Source: Odontesthes bonariensis (taxonomy: Eukaryota; Chordata; Actinopteri; Atheriniformes; Atherinopsidae). Taken from it: DNA of 64,000 nucleotides. The stretch's first letter is position 1; every line of letters begins with the position of its first letter. The DNA lies in the NCBI RefSeq assembly GCF_027942865.1, contig NC_134526.1:19077784-19141783 (forward strand). Reading direction: 5' to 3'. The position numbers and the translations under genes are program-made. A model generated the notes under the pieces. It saw nothing but the letters and a program-made list of their open reading frames with translations, was not told where the DNA came from and made no database searches. Positions 1 through 10,210 of the stretch are shown one piece after another.

Positions 1-480
1 ATGTATATGAGAGGTTTGACATGTGTATGAGAGGTTTGACATATGTGTATGAGAGGTTTGACATATGTATATGAGAGGTTTGACATATGTGTATGAGAAG
101 TTTGACATTATGTGTATGAGAGGTTTGACATATGTGTATGAGAGGTTTGACAAATGTGTATGAGAGGTTTGACATATGTGTATGAGAGGTTTGACATATG
201 TGTATGAGAGGTTTGACAAATGTGTATGAGAGGTTTGACATATGTGTATGAGAGGTTTGACATATGTGTATGAGAGGTTTGACATATGTGTATGAGAGGT
301 TTGACATATGTGTATGAGAGGTTTGACATATGTATATGAGAGGTTTGACATATGTGTATGAGAAGTTTGACATATGTGTATGAGAGGTTTGACATATGTG
401 TATGAGAGGTTTGACAAATGTGTATGAGAGGTTTGACATATGTGTATGAGAGGTTTGACATATGTGTATGAGAGGTTTTT
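1..480. repeat. 22-bp minisatellite array
   Basis: About 21-22 head-to-tail copies of a 22-bp unit (GTATGAGAGGTTTGACATAT plus GT), with small changes such as ACAAAT for ACATAT. The array runs off the left edge, so its full length is unknown. Between about 480 and 620 the unit decays into related but diverged sequence (GAGAGCTTTTCACTAGT-like). Long open frames across it come only from the repeat period. It lies beyond the last VH gene, on the side where further IGH genes are predicted. Confidence 0.95.
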
Positions 481-689
481 ACTAGTATATATAAAAGGTA
501 AAGCTTTTCAGTAGTGTGTATGAGAGCTTTTGAGTAGGTTATATAAGAGCTAAATGTTTTCACTAGTTTATTTGAGAGCTTTTCACTAGTGTTTGTGCAA
601 GGTTTGAGTATAGTATGTGGAAGAGTTTAATTTCATATGTGTATATGGAAGTTAATTCTGATTTATGTCCCTGATGGCACCTCATAGCA

Positions 690-1050
690 CAGAGTGGAGA
701 TTTGCATCAGCTTTGCATGTGGGGTGGGGCGTGGTCGATCAAACACAGACTTAGATTCTGAACCTCAACACTCTTTATTTTTTTTATTTTGTTAATTTTA
801 TTTTATTGCTCCATTTTATTAAACCACCATGTGCGGGGGGAAAAAATAAATAATTACAGTTAAAAAAAAAAGGAACATCTGATCTTTTATTGACACAGAT
901 ATTCCAGCACAGTAAACGTTGTAAAAGATTTGTATGACAGACAATTCTAATTCTGAAGGTAAAATGATCTTTTATGTGATCCTCCATTTATTTAGCAGTT
1001 TTTTTGAGGCAATGTGTTTGAGAACCCGTGTTTGGTCTCTGAGTGTGATT
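690..1050. repeat. Copy 1 of a duplicated VH 5'-flank
   Basis: This stretch is nearly identical to 3535-3890, the sequence upstream of VH3psi. Both copies start with the octamer-containing promoter and run into the same T-rich and A-rich sequence. Here no VH gene follows on the low-coordinate side, only the minisatellite decay zone. The rest of 1050-1237 is AT-rich and resembles 5790-5930 in front of the VH5 RSS. Confidence 0.85.
700..707 (-). promoter_or_regulatory. Orphan Ig octamer (ATGCAAAT)
   Basis: A perfect octamer on the minus strand inside the duplicated flank. In the sister copy the same octamer sits 81 bp upstream of the VH3psi start codon. No VH leader follows here, so it appears to be a promoter left behind after its gene was lost or replaced by minisatellite. 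Confidence 0.6.
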
Positions 1051-1237
1051 TGTTGTTCATGTTAAGATTCTTTTTTTTTTTATTAATTTACTTTTAGTTT
1101 TTTTTAGGCATTTTACATGAGGATAATTATTTCCATGGTTACTCATACACTTTTCTCATTGAGCTTGACTCAAATTATTAGTGTGCTGAGGGCTCCTGCT
1201 CTGGTGGCTTCATGCAACAAGTGTGCAGGCACTGAGA

Positions 1238-1276
1238 GGTTTTTGTTCAGGTCTGCTGATGCTTTGTGTTACTGTG
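1238..1276 (-). other. 23-RSS of VH1
   Basis: Heptamer CACAGTA (1270-1276), 23-bp spacer, nonamer ACAAAAACC (1238-1246), directly abutting the end of the VH1 coding sequence. Confidence 0.95.
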
Positions 1277-1716
1277 GGCGTCTCGCACAGTAATACACAG
1301 CAGTGTCTTCAGGCTGCATATTCTGTCCATTTAGAGTCACTGTGTTGCTGGAAGAGGCAGCGTTGATACTGAACTTGTTCTTTAGTGAATCTTTGTAGTC
1401 TGAAGTACCTCCAACCTTTGCATCTCCAATCCACTCAAGTCCTTTTCCTACAGGCTGTCTGATCCAGTGGGTCCAGTAGGTGCTCACAGAATAAGAGACC
1501 TGACAGGTGATGGTCAGACGTTTGCCTGGCTGTACAGTCACAGAGGCTGGCTGTGTCAGCTGTTCACACTTCACACCTGCAAAGGAAAATACTGAATATT
1601 ACATTTCTGGAAACAGTGAACAGTCAGCATGGTGTGATCATACTGTCAGTGTCTCTGCCTCAGTGAGACTCACAGCATCCAGCAGCCAGCAGCAGCAGCA
1701 GAGCTACAGAGAACAT
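1277..1716 (-). CDS. ighv: IGHV segment VH1 (family A), apparently functional
   Basis: A germline heavy-chain variable segment in two exons. The leader exon is 1716-1674 (43 nt, starts MFSVALLLLLAAGC, donor GTGAGT). The V exon is 1576-1277 (300 nt, acceptor TTTGCAG). Joining in phase 1 reads on into VKCEQLTQPASVTVQPG. It has first Cys (LTITC), WIRQP, LEWIG and the DTAVYYCAR second Cys, with no stop or frameshift. An octamer lies at 1812-1819 and a TATA-like motif at about 1784. A 23-RSS follows directly. It should rearrange to a D-J downstream on the minus strand, which would lie outside this window. Confidence 0.93.
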
Positions 1717-1811
1717 GTTGGAGTTGAAGGTGATCTGATGGGAGCTTCTCTTGTTTTACACCAAATGAAAGTGATGTATCCGGTCTTTATATCAGAATCT
1801 CTGGGAGTTGA

Positions 1812-1819
1812 ATTTGCAT
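1812..1819 (-). promoter_or_regulatory. Octamer of VH1 promoter
   Basis: Perfect ATGCAAAT on the minus strand, 96 bp upstream of the VH1 start codon. It is the usual Oct-factor site of Ig V promoters. Confidence 0.85.
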
Positions 1820-2059
1820 AGATCACAGCATAATTTCTTTAGTCACAAATAGCATTCGTGGGATTCATATTAGAACATTTGAAAGGTGATTCTTAGTTAT
1901 ACTGTAAAACATTTAACATAATTCAGATAAGTCAGATAAGAATAGAAACACTTCCATAAACAGAATAATTAAATGTCACAGTCTTAAATGCATATTAGTA
2001 TAAGCAGAGCTTCACAGAGTATGTTCTCAGTAAAGACTTGGAGCTTCTTTTTTCTTTTT

Positions 2060-2553
2060 TGACTGTGTCTTTTGAGCAGAATAATTAAAGTCATTAAACT
2101 GTTCATCTGCAGATCCTGCTGTCAGCTGTTGTCTCTGGAAATGGTAAACTGATGTTTCGCTGATTGGCAACACATGCTCCTGCTGTCCGAGCTCACAGTA
2201 GTGTGCCACTCCAATCCTTTTCCTGCTGCCTGTCTGATCCATACTGTGTAAAGGAGCACAGCAAGAGGACGTGGAACTGTGTTGTCCATCTTTTTTCAAG
2301 TCTATGGTCTGATCCAAGCATGAGCAGAGACACTACCAAACACTAAATGTGTGCAGATTAATTTGTGGGATTCTCCAGGCCTTTTATCCAAAGGTTCAGA
2401 CTCAGTCACTCTTTAACTCATAAGACACTGAAATTCAGCCATTCATTTACCCAAATATTTCACAGATTTGTTTACCTTACCTGCCCAGCTACCTGGGAGA
2501 AGGAAAAACACAACCATAGCATCAGGTCTGATCACTGTAAAAGTCACTTGTCA
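2060..2553 (-). pseudogene. VH2psi (family C) relic
   Basis: Matches the intact family C gene VH8 in pieces. The leader is at about 2535-2500, where the expected ATG reads GTG. FR1 is at about 2412-2347 (PGESHKL, then a Cys codon). FR2 (WIRQ-like) and FR3 (about 2150-2075, MNS-like) follow, with frameshifts and an extra block around 2240-2345 in which TGGATCAGAC occurs twice. The YYC end is lost. No usable RSS was found. It cannot encode a V domain. Confidence 0.8.
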
Positions 2554-2969
2554 CTGTTCAGTCTGCAGTGTGTATGTCAGTGAGTTACTCCCTGAATTAA
2601 ACTCTTTAACACACAGATAAAGATGGCAGATATCAGGCTTTCAACAAGTCCAGACTCTTACAGAAAAAACACATCTCATCTAAATGTATTCATATTTTTG
2701 TTTCATTTATTTATTTTTGTTGTTCTTGACCTAATTGTGTAATTTCTGAATATTCCACCTTTATCCAGCGTAGATGTATCAATTTGCTCCTCTCAGCTTC
2801 ATTTGGTCACATAGTCTTACATTCATGGTGAAATCTGGCCTGAAAATTTGTTTCAGTTCAAGCAGATGTTGTGCTTCTGTTTGTGTGTATGTAACACAGT
2901 CCAGTGATGTCATCAAAATTCACATCTTCTACCGCCACCTTCAGGTTTTCATGAAAATACTTTCTGTGG

Positions 2970-3008
2970 AGTTTTTGTACAGCCTCCATGCTTATATTGA
3001 CCACTGTG
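2970..3008 (-). other. 23-RSS of VH3psi
   Basis: Heptamer CACAGTG (3002-3008), 23-bp spacer, nonamer ACAAAAACT (2970-2978). It is fully consensus although the adjoining V exon is dead. Confidence 0.92.
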
Positions 3009-3463
3009 TCTCTGGCACAGTAATACACAGCAGAGTCCTCTGGTTGGAGGTTGGAGAGTCTCATATAGACCATACTGTTACTACTGTCTTTAGTGATTTC
3101 AAGACGTCCTCTCAAACTGCTGACATAAGTGTTGCTGCTGGCATCATTGTAGCCGCTCCCTATCCATTCCAGTGCTTTTCCCGCGGGTTGTCTGATCCAG
3201 TGCATAGCATAGCTGTTAAAAGTGAAGCCGGATCCCTTCAGGAGAGGCTGAGGGTCTCCCCAGGCTTTTTCACCACTGGACTGGAAGGAATTGATTCCAT
3301 ACTCTGACCTGTACAACCTAAAGAAATGAAAGAGGAGAGGGAGCGCAGAAAAAAATGAGACTATAATTCTTCGAGATTCAAAGAGGTTGATGTTTTGTGA
3401 AAAGATATAAAACTCACACTGCAGAGAGAGAGCAAGCAGCAGGAGAGTGAGTGTGTTCATCAT
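3009..3463 (-). pseudogene. VH3psi (family B): Cys23 stop plus frameshift
   Basis: The leader exon (3463-3418, MMNTLTLLLLALSLQ, donor GTGAGT) and V exon (3317-3009) are laid out normally. FR2 (WIRQPAGKALEWIG), FR3 and YYCAR are in frame, and the RSS is intact. Compared with VH4, the conserved first-Cys codon in LSLSC is TGA instead of TGC. A few bases later one nucleotide is missing, so FR1 and the rest of the exon are in different frames. It can probably still recombine and give sterile joins, but not a protein. An octamer lies at 3544-3551. Confidence 0.88.
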
Positions 3464-3534
3464 CTCGATGCTGGAAATGTGACCTGTGATGCTCCACACA
3501 AAGTACTACACAGCAGAACAGAAGTACACTGCAC

Positions 3535-3890
3535 AGAGTGGAGATTTGCATCAGCTTTGCATGTGGGGTGGGGCGTGGTCGATCAAACACAGACTTAGAT
3601 TCTGAACCTCAACACTCTTTATTTTTTTTATTTAGTTAATTTTATTTTATTGCTCCATTTTATTAAACCACCATGTGCGGGGGGGAAAAAAGAAATAATT
3701 ATAGTTAAAAAAAAAGGAACATCTGATCTTTTATTGACACAGACATTCCAGCACAGTAAACGTTGTAAAAGATTTGTATGACAGACAATTCTAATTCTGA
3801 AGGTAAAATGATCTTTTATGTGATCCTGCATTTATTTAGCAGTTTTTTTGAGGCAATGTGTTTGAGGCACCATGTTTGCTCTCTGAGTGT
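3535..3890. repeat. Copy 2 of duplicated VH 5'-flank
   Basis: Near-identical to 690-1050, including GTGGGGTGGGGCGTGGTCGA and the AT-rich tail. The rest of the gap up to about 4320 holds no recognisable gene. Confidence 0.85.
3544..3551 (-). promoter_or_regulatory. Octamer of VH3psi promoter
   Basis: Perfect ATGCAAAT, 81 bp upstream of the VH3psi ATG. The surrounding sequence is duplicated at 690-1050. Confidence 0.8.
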
Positions 3891-4385
3891 GATTTGTTGT
3901 TCATGTTAAGATAAAAAACAAAAATAAAGCTCCCTTTTCAGAGATGCATGTTTTTTATTGGTTCGAGGGAGTTTTGGAGGCGAGACATATTGTTTTGTTA
4001 TAACGCCTGTTCATGAAGACTTTTGAAAACGTGATGTCAGCATTAACCGATGCTGACAACAGAAAAGAAGTTGTAAAAATAATAATAATACATACAAGGT
4101 TTTATCTATTTCTTTCATCAGCATATGCTCACATAGTCAAAGTTGATATAGGTTGTAGAAGCAAGAAAACATTCATTGTTTTTCAAAGCACATGTTGATG
4201 GAAGCCCTGAAAAACAGGAATTGAAAAACCACAACATCAGCTGGCATTTTAACTGTGTGCTTTGTGTGCTTTACATGTGTGTTTGCCTGTGTGTGCTTGT
4301 ATGTGTGTATATGTGTAAGTTTGTACCATCCAAATTCAGGTCATCTACCGCCACCTTCAGGTCTTCATGAAAATGTATTTGGTGG

Positions 4386-4424
4386 AGTTTTTGTAAAGCC
4401 TCTGTTCTTACATCAAGCACTGTG
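4386..4424 (-). other. 23-RSS of VH4
   Basis: Heptamer CACAGTG (4418-4424), 23-bp spacer, nonamer ACAAAAACT (4386-4394). Confidence 0.95.
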
Positions 4425-4872
4425 TGTGTCTGGCACAGTAATACACGGCAGAGTCCTCTGGTTTTAAGGTGGACAGGCTCAGATACACCATACTGTTACT
4501 GTTGTCTCTGGTGATTTCTATACGTCCTTGCACACTGCTGGCAATATTTTTACTTGCATCGCTCCAAATCACCCCGATCCATTCCAGTGCTTTTCCTGCT
4601 GGTTGTCTGATCCAGTGCATTCCAAAGCTACTGAATGTGAATCCAGTTCCTCTGCAGGAAAGACTGAGGGCTTCCTGAGGCTTTTTCACCACTGAGGTGG
4701 AGGGAATGGACTCCAGAGCCTGGCCATTCAAACCTATAAAAAAATCAGAAGTAAAAATGTATTCATAGATATGAAATGACAGCCACAAAATGAACAATTG
4801 TTGCAGCACAGCTTAAAGAAACTTACAGGGCAGACAGAGTGCTGTCAGCAGGACGCACAGTTTGATCTCCAT
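4425..4872 (-). CDS. ighv: IGHV segment VH4 (family B), apparently functional
   Basis: The leader exon is 4872-4827 (MEIKLCVLLTALCLP, donor GTAAGT). The V exon is 4733-4425 (309 nt, acceptor TTATAG). The joined frame reads LNGQALESIPSTSVVKKP, then LSLSC (first Cys), GFTFSSFGMHWIRQ, LEWIG, RIEITRDNSNS and DSAVYYCAR. It has no stops. An octamer lies at 4957-4964 and a consensus 23-RSS follows. It is the only intact family B member here; VH3psi, VH7psi, VH10psi and VH14psi are its broken relatives. Confidence 0.93.
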
Positions 4873-4956
4873 GTTGAAACTGAAGGTGAGGACCAAGTGT
4901 TTGGCTCTAATGAAGGAGACAACCAGTAAGCAGGAGGACAGAAGTATGACATCTGC

Positions 4957-4964
4957 ATTTGCAT
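4957..4964 (-). promoter_or_regulatory. Octamer of VH4 promoter
   Basis: Perfect ATGCAAAT, 85 bp upstream of the VH4 start codon. Confidence 0.85.
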
Positions 4965-5019
4965 TTAATATTACACAGGACAGGGAAATGTGCCAGCTGC
5001 AAATGTCATTCAAATCAAC

Positions 5020-5930
5020 ATTTAGCGTAGAATTATGTGCTGCTTTTTCTTTCTGTGCTTTTACTTAAAAACATGAACTTGCAACATAACTTTGAAAATT
5101 ATTAAAAAAATTAAATTTTCAAACAATTTCCCTTATTTACATATCATTCCTTCTTATGAATATTTTAACTTCATTATCACATTCTTCAATGGCATCCTCG
5201 TCACGTCAGAAATGATTTTAAATGAGTTGAACAAGCCCTAACCCTAACCCCAGAAACTTTAAATGCCTGTTAAATGGGCTGTAAAAACCCTTTTATGAGT
5301 GTCATAAAAATATAGTTTTGACACAGGATTCAAATATTTAGATCATACTGGCAGTGTTTGTTTGTCAGTGTTCCTCAGGAAAAAGGATTTCTCAGAAAAC
5401 TAATATTTGTCCATATCATTTCATCACAGATCTATTTCAGCCAAATTACTATTTATTTCATTATGTTTTTCACACTGAGGTCTACAGCTTTCTTTTCTTC
5501 TTTCCTTTTCTTTTTTTTTCAAATGTGGCCAGTAAAAGAGGTAAAAAAATGTATCATAGTCAAACAATTATTTCTATGGAAACAAATGTGATTTTCACAG
5601 GGTATTGTGGGTACTTTTCTGTTTACATCACAGGCACATTTTATTCTGTTTTTCCGTCAGTTAAGACGACGGTGTACCTGCGCTGAATGGTGATGACAAC
5701 GTATGATTATTTTCATTCCCAACTAAATACTGGCAACGTGAGATTCTCAATTTTCCTTCATTATTTTTAGTTTTATTAATTTATTTTTAGTTTTTTCAGG
5801 CATTTTACATGAGGAGAATTGTTTCCATTATTCCATTATAGACTTTTCTCATTGAGCTTGACCCAAATTATTAGTGTGCTGAGGGCTCCTCCTCTGGTGG
5901 TTTCATGCAACAAGTGTTCAGGCACTGAGA
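5020..5930. other. Intergenic, no gene seen
   Basis: AT-rich spacer between VH4 and VH5. It has short ORFs without family features. A brief CCCTAACCCTAACCCC at about 5236-5251 is telomere-like but too short to mean anything. From about 5790 it matches the 3' flank of VH1 (1110-1237). Confidence 0.7.
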
Positions 5931-5969
5931 GGTTTTTGTTCAGGTCTCCTGATGCTTTGTGTTACTGTG
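5931..5969 (-). other. 23-RSS of VH5
   Basis: Heptamer CACAGTA (5963-5969), 23-bp spacer, nonamer ACAAAAACC (5931-5939). Confidence 0.95.
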
Positions 5970-6409
5970 GGTATTTCGCACAGTAATACACAGCAGTGTC
6001 TTCAGGCTGCATATTCTGTCCATTTAGAGTCACTGTGTTGCTGGAAGAGGCAGCGTTGATACTGAACTTGTTCTTCAGTGAATCTTTGTAAATTGAGCTA
6101 CTTCCATACAGTGCATATCCAATCCACTCCATTGTTTTCCCTGCAGGATGTCTGATCCAAGCTGTCCAGTAGCTGCCCACAGAATAAGAGACCTGACAGG
6201 TGATGGTCAGACGTTGGCCTGGCTGCACAGTCACAGAAGCTGGCTGTGTCAGCTGTTCACACTTCACACCTGTGGAGGAAAATACTGAATATTACATTTC
6301 TAGAAACAGTGAACAGCCAGTATGGTGTGATCATACTGTCAGTGTCTCTGCCTCAGTGAGACTCACAGCATCCAGCAGCCAGCAGCAGCAGCAGAGCTAC
6401 AGAGAACAT
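5970..6409 (-). CDS. ighv: IGHV segment VH5 (family A), apparently functional
   Basis: The leader exon is 6409-6367 (MFSVALLLLLAAGC). The V exon is 6269-5970 (300 nt). The frame is open with KCEQLTQ, LTITC, WIRHPAGKTMEWIG and DTAVYYCAK. FR2 differs from its sisters (RHP for RQP, KTM for KGL). An octamer lies at 6504-6511, 95 bp upstream. Its closest neighbour by flanks is VH1. Confidence 0.93.
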
Positions 6410-6503
6410 GTTGGAGTTGAAGGTGATCTGATGGGAGCGTCTCTTGTTTACTGTAAATGAAAGTGATGTATCAGGCCTTTATATCTGACTGTCAGCCAGT
6501 TCG

Positions 6504-6511
6504 ATTTGCAT
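6504..6511 (-). promoter_or_regulatory. Octamer of VH5 promoter
   Basis: Perfect ATGCAAAT, 95 bp upstream of the VH5 ATG. Confidence 0.85.
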
Positions 6512-6867
6512 AAGATGAATATTGAAAGGCTATAAACGTATCATTTCTCACCCCATAGGTCACTGTTTGGAATAATGTTGTGACATATAGAGCCAAAAGA
6601 TGTTAATAATTAAATTACTTGTTTATTATTTCTCAGCTGCAAAGCATTTAACATAATTCAGAGAAGTCGGTGGAAAATCAAACACATACAGACAGAATAT
6701 TTGATGCTCACAGTCTGAAATGCATATTGGAAAGAAGCAGAGATACATAAAGAACTTTCTTATTAAAGCAATCCTATTTAAGTTGTGAGTGTGCTGTGAT
6801 AGAAGAAAAGTTGGACCTGCTGGGATGAGCTCTGGGTCTGAGTTTCTCTCTCCTGTGTCCCAGTGAT

Positions 6868-7124
6868 TCTCAAGCACAATAACTCACAGCTGAATCTTCT
6901 GAATATGTGCAGGTCAGTCTGTGAGATTCTCCAGGTCTTTTAACCTCAGACTGAGTCAGCAGTTGGCCATTGGTACCTAACACTGACAACTCATTGTTTA
7001 CTGTGCAGCAGTCATTCTTTCATCAAAACCACTATCATTTATCAAAAAATGTGTAACATGATGTGTTGTTCTGTCCATTTAACTGACAGTATGAGAAAAA
7101 CAACCACAACTCAGGTTTAATCAT
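6868..7124 (-). pseudogene. VH6psi (family C) with FR1-FR3 internal deletion
   Basis: The leader relic at 7124-7083 starts ATGATTAAACCTGAG, like the VH8 leader, but drifts out of frame. The V exon begins near 6976 with [21 protein letters not shown] up to the first Cys, and at 6900/6901 jumps straight into the end of FR3 (EDSAVSYC). CDR1, FR2, CDR2 and most of FR3, about 200 bp, are missing. The heptamer is degenerate (CACTGGG). Not functional. Confidence 0.82.
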
Positions 7125-7427
7125 TATGTTTAGTTAACTAAGACTTTGGATGAACTCCAAGAAACACAGCTTATGCTTTCCAGATATGTGATACACTTGA
7201 TTTATTCATTATATCATTTTATCAACTGAAATGTAACTATGTGTTTATGTGACACTTTGATTTTTTAAATGTTCTATCTGTCTTTATCAATACCAAAGTA
7301 GATTCCTCATCTTTTCATCTCAGCAGCATTTGGTCAAACTGACCTGATGAAATGTGATATTATTTCTTTCAGTTAAAGCATATTTTGATGAAAATGTTCT
7401 TTTTTTTCTCGTTTTTTTTATACTTTG

Positions 7428-7545
7428 AGTTTTTGTAAAGCCTCTTTTTGTACGTTAACTGCTGTATTTCTGGTACAGTAACACACTGCAGAGTCCTCTT
7501 GTCTTAGCTGGGACAGTCTCAGACATACCACGGTGTTATCATTAG
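7428..7545 (-). pseudogene. VH7psi (family B) FR3 fragment with RSS relic
   Basis: Only the end of FR3 survives (7467-7545; EDSAVCYC-like). It is followed by a decayed RSS. The nonamer ACAAAAACT at 7428-7436 is intact and the 23-bp spacer length is kept, but the heptamer reads TACAGCA (7460-7466). Homology stops abruptly at about 7545, where unrelated AT-rich DNA starts. Confidence 0.75.
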
Positions 7546-8049
7546 TATGTTTGAGATTGCTTTGGTTTGTTTTGGAGTTTGAAGTTTTTGAGCAGTTGTC
7601 GGTAAGTAATAATGAGGAGATAATAAATATACTAATATAATTATATTTTTAAAATATAATAATACCGGGGGTTTTGTCTCTGTCAAATAGAAACACAACT
7701 GATCTGAACAACGTTTCTTCACTTTGCTTTTTCGAGACTACTAAATGTAATTATTTGAAAATTAAATCAATGAAACAACCAGAAGTCAGGATAAACTTTT
7801 AATGATGCGAGGCTTCAGCTCAGCTGTAGGTGGAGATGTGGGCCGCTGGTTCAGGGAGCAGCAGTGGGTAAGACAGGTTGGCACAGCTGTAAACTGTTTA
7901 ACCACCTTCTCTGTCATAATCTGCAGTAGTATGCTGAGGCCCCAAGAACACACTCAAGAGCTGAGGCGGCAACGTGTTGAGCCATACTACTGACTCTGTC
8001 ATCTCAAAAGTATTAAAATATCACCTCCTCTTTATAATACAACACAGTT

Positions 8050-8092
<43 letters not shown>

Positions 8093-8744
8093 ATGTGAGT
8101 GTGTGTGTGTGGCCAGAAGAAAACTTCGGAGAAGCTAAAAGTGCTATCAAACACTATTTAAGTAAAAGTCACTTTGTACAAAAATCCCAAAAGTGACGAT
8201 ATAGTAGCCAAACGTTAAAGAAAAAGAAAAGAAATCTGATTTTCATTACCAGCTTTTGATAAGCATATCATCATCGCTTAAATAGCCAATCTGCTACATT
8301 TTTTTTCCACAAAACTTCTCATTCAAACATTACATTAATTTACAGCCTAATTTACATCAGCACTGCTTATTTTTACAACGAATAAAAGCAACATCCAAAG
8401 ACTTTTACATCAGACTACCAAGTAGTTCAGTCTCCATGGAGACAAAACCGCAAGCCCATAAAAGCATAGTGTCTCCTGTCACAAGTCCTTGTAGTTTGGG
8501 ATTACTTTGTCACATATGACAGACAATGATTACTCATACAGTGACTTAGACATTTTTCTGTTTTAAACCATGAAACATTTAATACAATTTAAATAGGTCG
8601 GTGGGAAACATGAGAGATGAAACATTTCCACAAACAGAATACGTAATGTTCACAGTCTCCTGCACTCACCGTGTTTAAACCAAACGGTGCTGGTTTTATT
8701 TTGAGTGTGTTTACAATGATGAATGAAAAAATGAACTCGTGATG
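7546..8744. other. Intergenic with (GT)n microsatellite
   Basis: AT-rich spacer. It contains an uninterrupted (GT)n run at about 8050-8092 and a 63-codon ORF at 7802-7993 without recognisable features. No gene is supported. Confidence 0.7.
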
Positions 8745-8783
8745 AGTTCTTGTACAGTGTTTTCTCTCGTTTGTATCACTGTG
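8745..8783 (-). other. 23-RSS of VH8
   Basis: Heptamer CACAGTG (8777-8783), 23-bp spacer, nonamer ACAAGAACT (8745-8753; one change from ACAAAAACT). Confidence 0.93.
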
Positions 8784-9224
8784 ACTCTCGAGCACAGTAA
8801 TAAACAGCAGAATCCTCCGTGGTCAAACTGTTCATCTGCAGATACACCTGCTGTCTGCTGTTGTCTCTGGAGATGGTAAACCGACCTTTCACTGACTGAG
8901 AGTAGTAGATGCTACCACTGCTATCACTGATGGTAGCAAGGAACTCCAGTCCTTTTCCAGCTGCCTGTCTGATCCAAGCATTCCAGTAATGGCTACTAAA
9001 CCCTGCATATGTGCAGGTCAGTTTGTGGGACTCTCCAGGCCTTTTAACCACTGGTTCAGACTCAGTCAGCGTTTGGCCGTCAGTACCTGCACACATACAA
9101 CTCATCAGCTACTGGGAAGCAGACATTCTGTCTTATTTATGAATTTATGATAACATATGCTGTCCTTACCAGCCCAGTTAACTGAGAGGAAGAGAAAACC
9201 AATCACAACCTCAGGTCTGATCAT
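8784..9224 (-). CDS. ighv: IGHV segment VH8 (family C), apparently functional
   Basis: The leader exon is 9224-9170 (55 nt, [18 protein letters not shown], donor GTAAGG). The V exon is 9086-8784 (303 nt, acceptor TGTGCAG). It reads [19 protein letters not shown], then [34 protein letters not shown] and [10 protein letters not shown], with no stops. Its near-octamer ATGCAAAG is at 9327-9334, 103 bp upstream. It is the only intact family C gene in the window. Confidence 0.93.
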
Positions 9225-9664
9225 TGTAAAAGCCACTTGCCAGACTCCAGTCTACAGTGTGTATGTCAGTGAATGAGTACATGTCTGAAACTTTGTAACA
9301 TATATTTAAAGATGGAAGAGATCAGACTTTGCATCAACTCCTCCTCCTCTTAGAGGAACACACCCCATCTCAACCACTTTTCTTCAAACATGTTCTGTTT
9401 AATCATTATTTTATGTAATCAATCTAAATATATGAATATATAGTAATGAATTAATTGATACATTTATTTATTCCTGTCGGCAGCATTGTCTCACCCAGTC
9501 ATCGTCTTCATATGTTATGTTGAACAGTGGCATTATGATTTATTTATGATTTATGATGATCCTTTGACCTATATTCTGACCCTCAGCACTGTTTATTTGT
9601 GTTTGTTTCTTATGTTTTAATTATATTGTTTTAAATTCTTACAAGTATGAAAGAAATTTTAAGA

Positions 9665-9840
9665 ATTCAGTATGAGGAGGCCCCAAGGCAGACCCAGCAG
9701 ACGGATTAGATGTCCCAACAGGCCAGGGAGCGCTTCGGGAGAGAGATCTCTGGGTTTCCCTCCTTCCTCTGCGACCTGACCTCGGGTAAGCAGAATATAA
9801 TGGATGGATGCATGGACAGGTGGATGGATGGACATTAAAT
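9665..9840 (+). mobile_element. Decayed LINE 3' end with TGGA tail
   Basis: A diverged copy of the same LINE 3' end found at 32350-32570. CCCCAAGGCAGACCCAG aligns to the arginine-rich C-terminal coding part, CTGCGACCTGACCTCGG to its last codons, and it ends in imperfect (TGGA)n. It is too degraded to code. Flanks 9340-9660 and 9850-10170 show nothing else. Confidence 0.7.
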
Positions 9841-10171
9841 ATATGGGAGCCATTTAGCTGAACTGATGCTGTGAACCTTTTTTTAAATCCTACAATATTT
9901 TTAATTGGTGTATGATTGTTGAATCTCACTCAGATAGGTATAAGAAATAATTATACAGCATCTCAATGATAAAAAAAAAACTTAATCAAAAGTCTTGCAA
10001 ATTGTGTGATATTGATGGGTACAATGAATTTTGAAAAATTTATTTCAACCTCTGAGCTAGTATATTGAATTATCTCATTTGTCCATTTAAAAAAAAAAAT
10101 CACTCAAATCATTTGTGGTCTAAGAGCTCCTCCTCTGGTGGCCTCATGCAACAAGTGTTCAACCTCTGAGA

Positions 10172-10210
10172 GGTTTTTGTTCAGGTCTCCTGATGCTTTG
10201 TGTTACTGTG
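10172..10210 (-). other. 23-RSS of VH9
   Basis: Heptamer CACAGTA (10204-10210), 23-bp spacer, nonamer ACAAAAACC (10172-10180). Confidence 0.95.

Noticed and set aside
108-563. 151-codon open frame on the minus strand
   Set aside because: It exists only because the 22-bp minisatellite repeats in frame; the product is the repeat read over and over.
1507-1821. Plus-strand frames opposite VH genes (also near 6200, 13451, 15081, 20845)
   Set aside because: They are antisense shadows of VH leader and framework sequence, with no start context or independent features.
2774-3307. 177-codon plus-strand frame
   Set aside because: Antisense to VH3psi; its apparent length follows from codon composition of the VH sequence.
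5236-5251. Telomere-like CCCTAACCCTAACCCC
   Set aside because: Two units only, with no further repeats; chance or minor interstitial motif.
7802-7993. 63-codon plus-strand ORF
   Set aside because: No domain, no neighbour context, in an AT-rich spacer.
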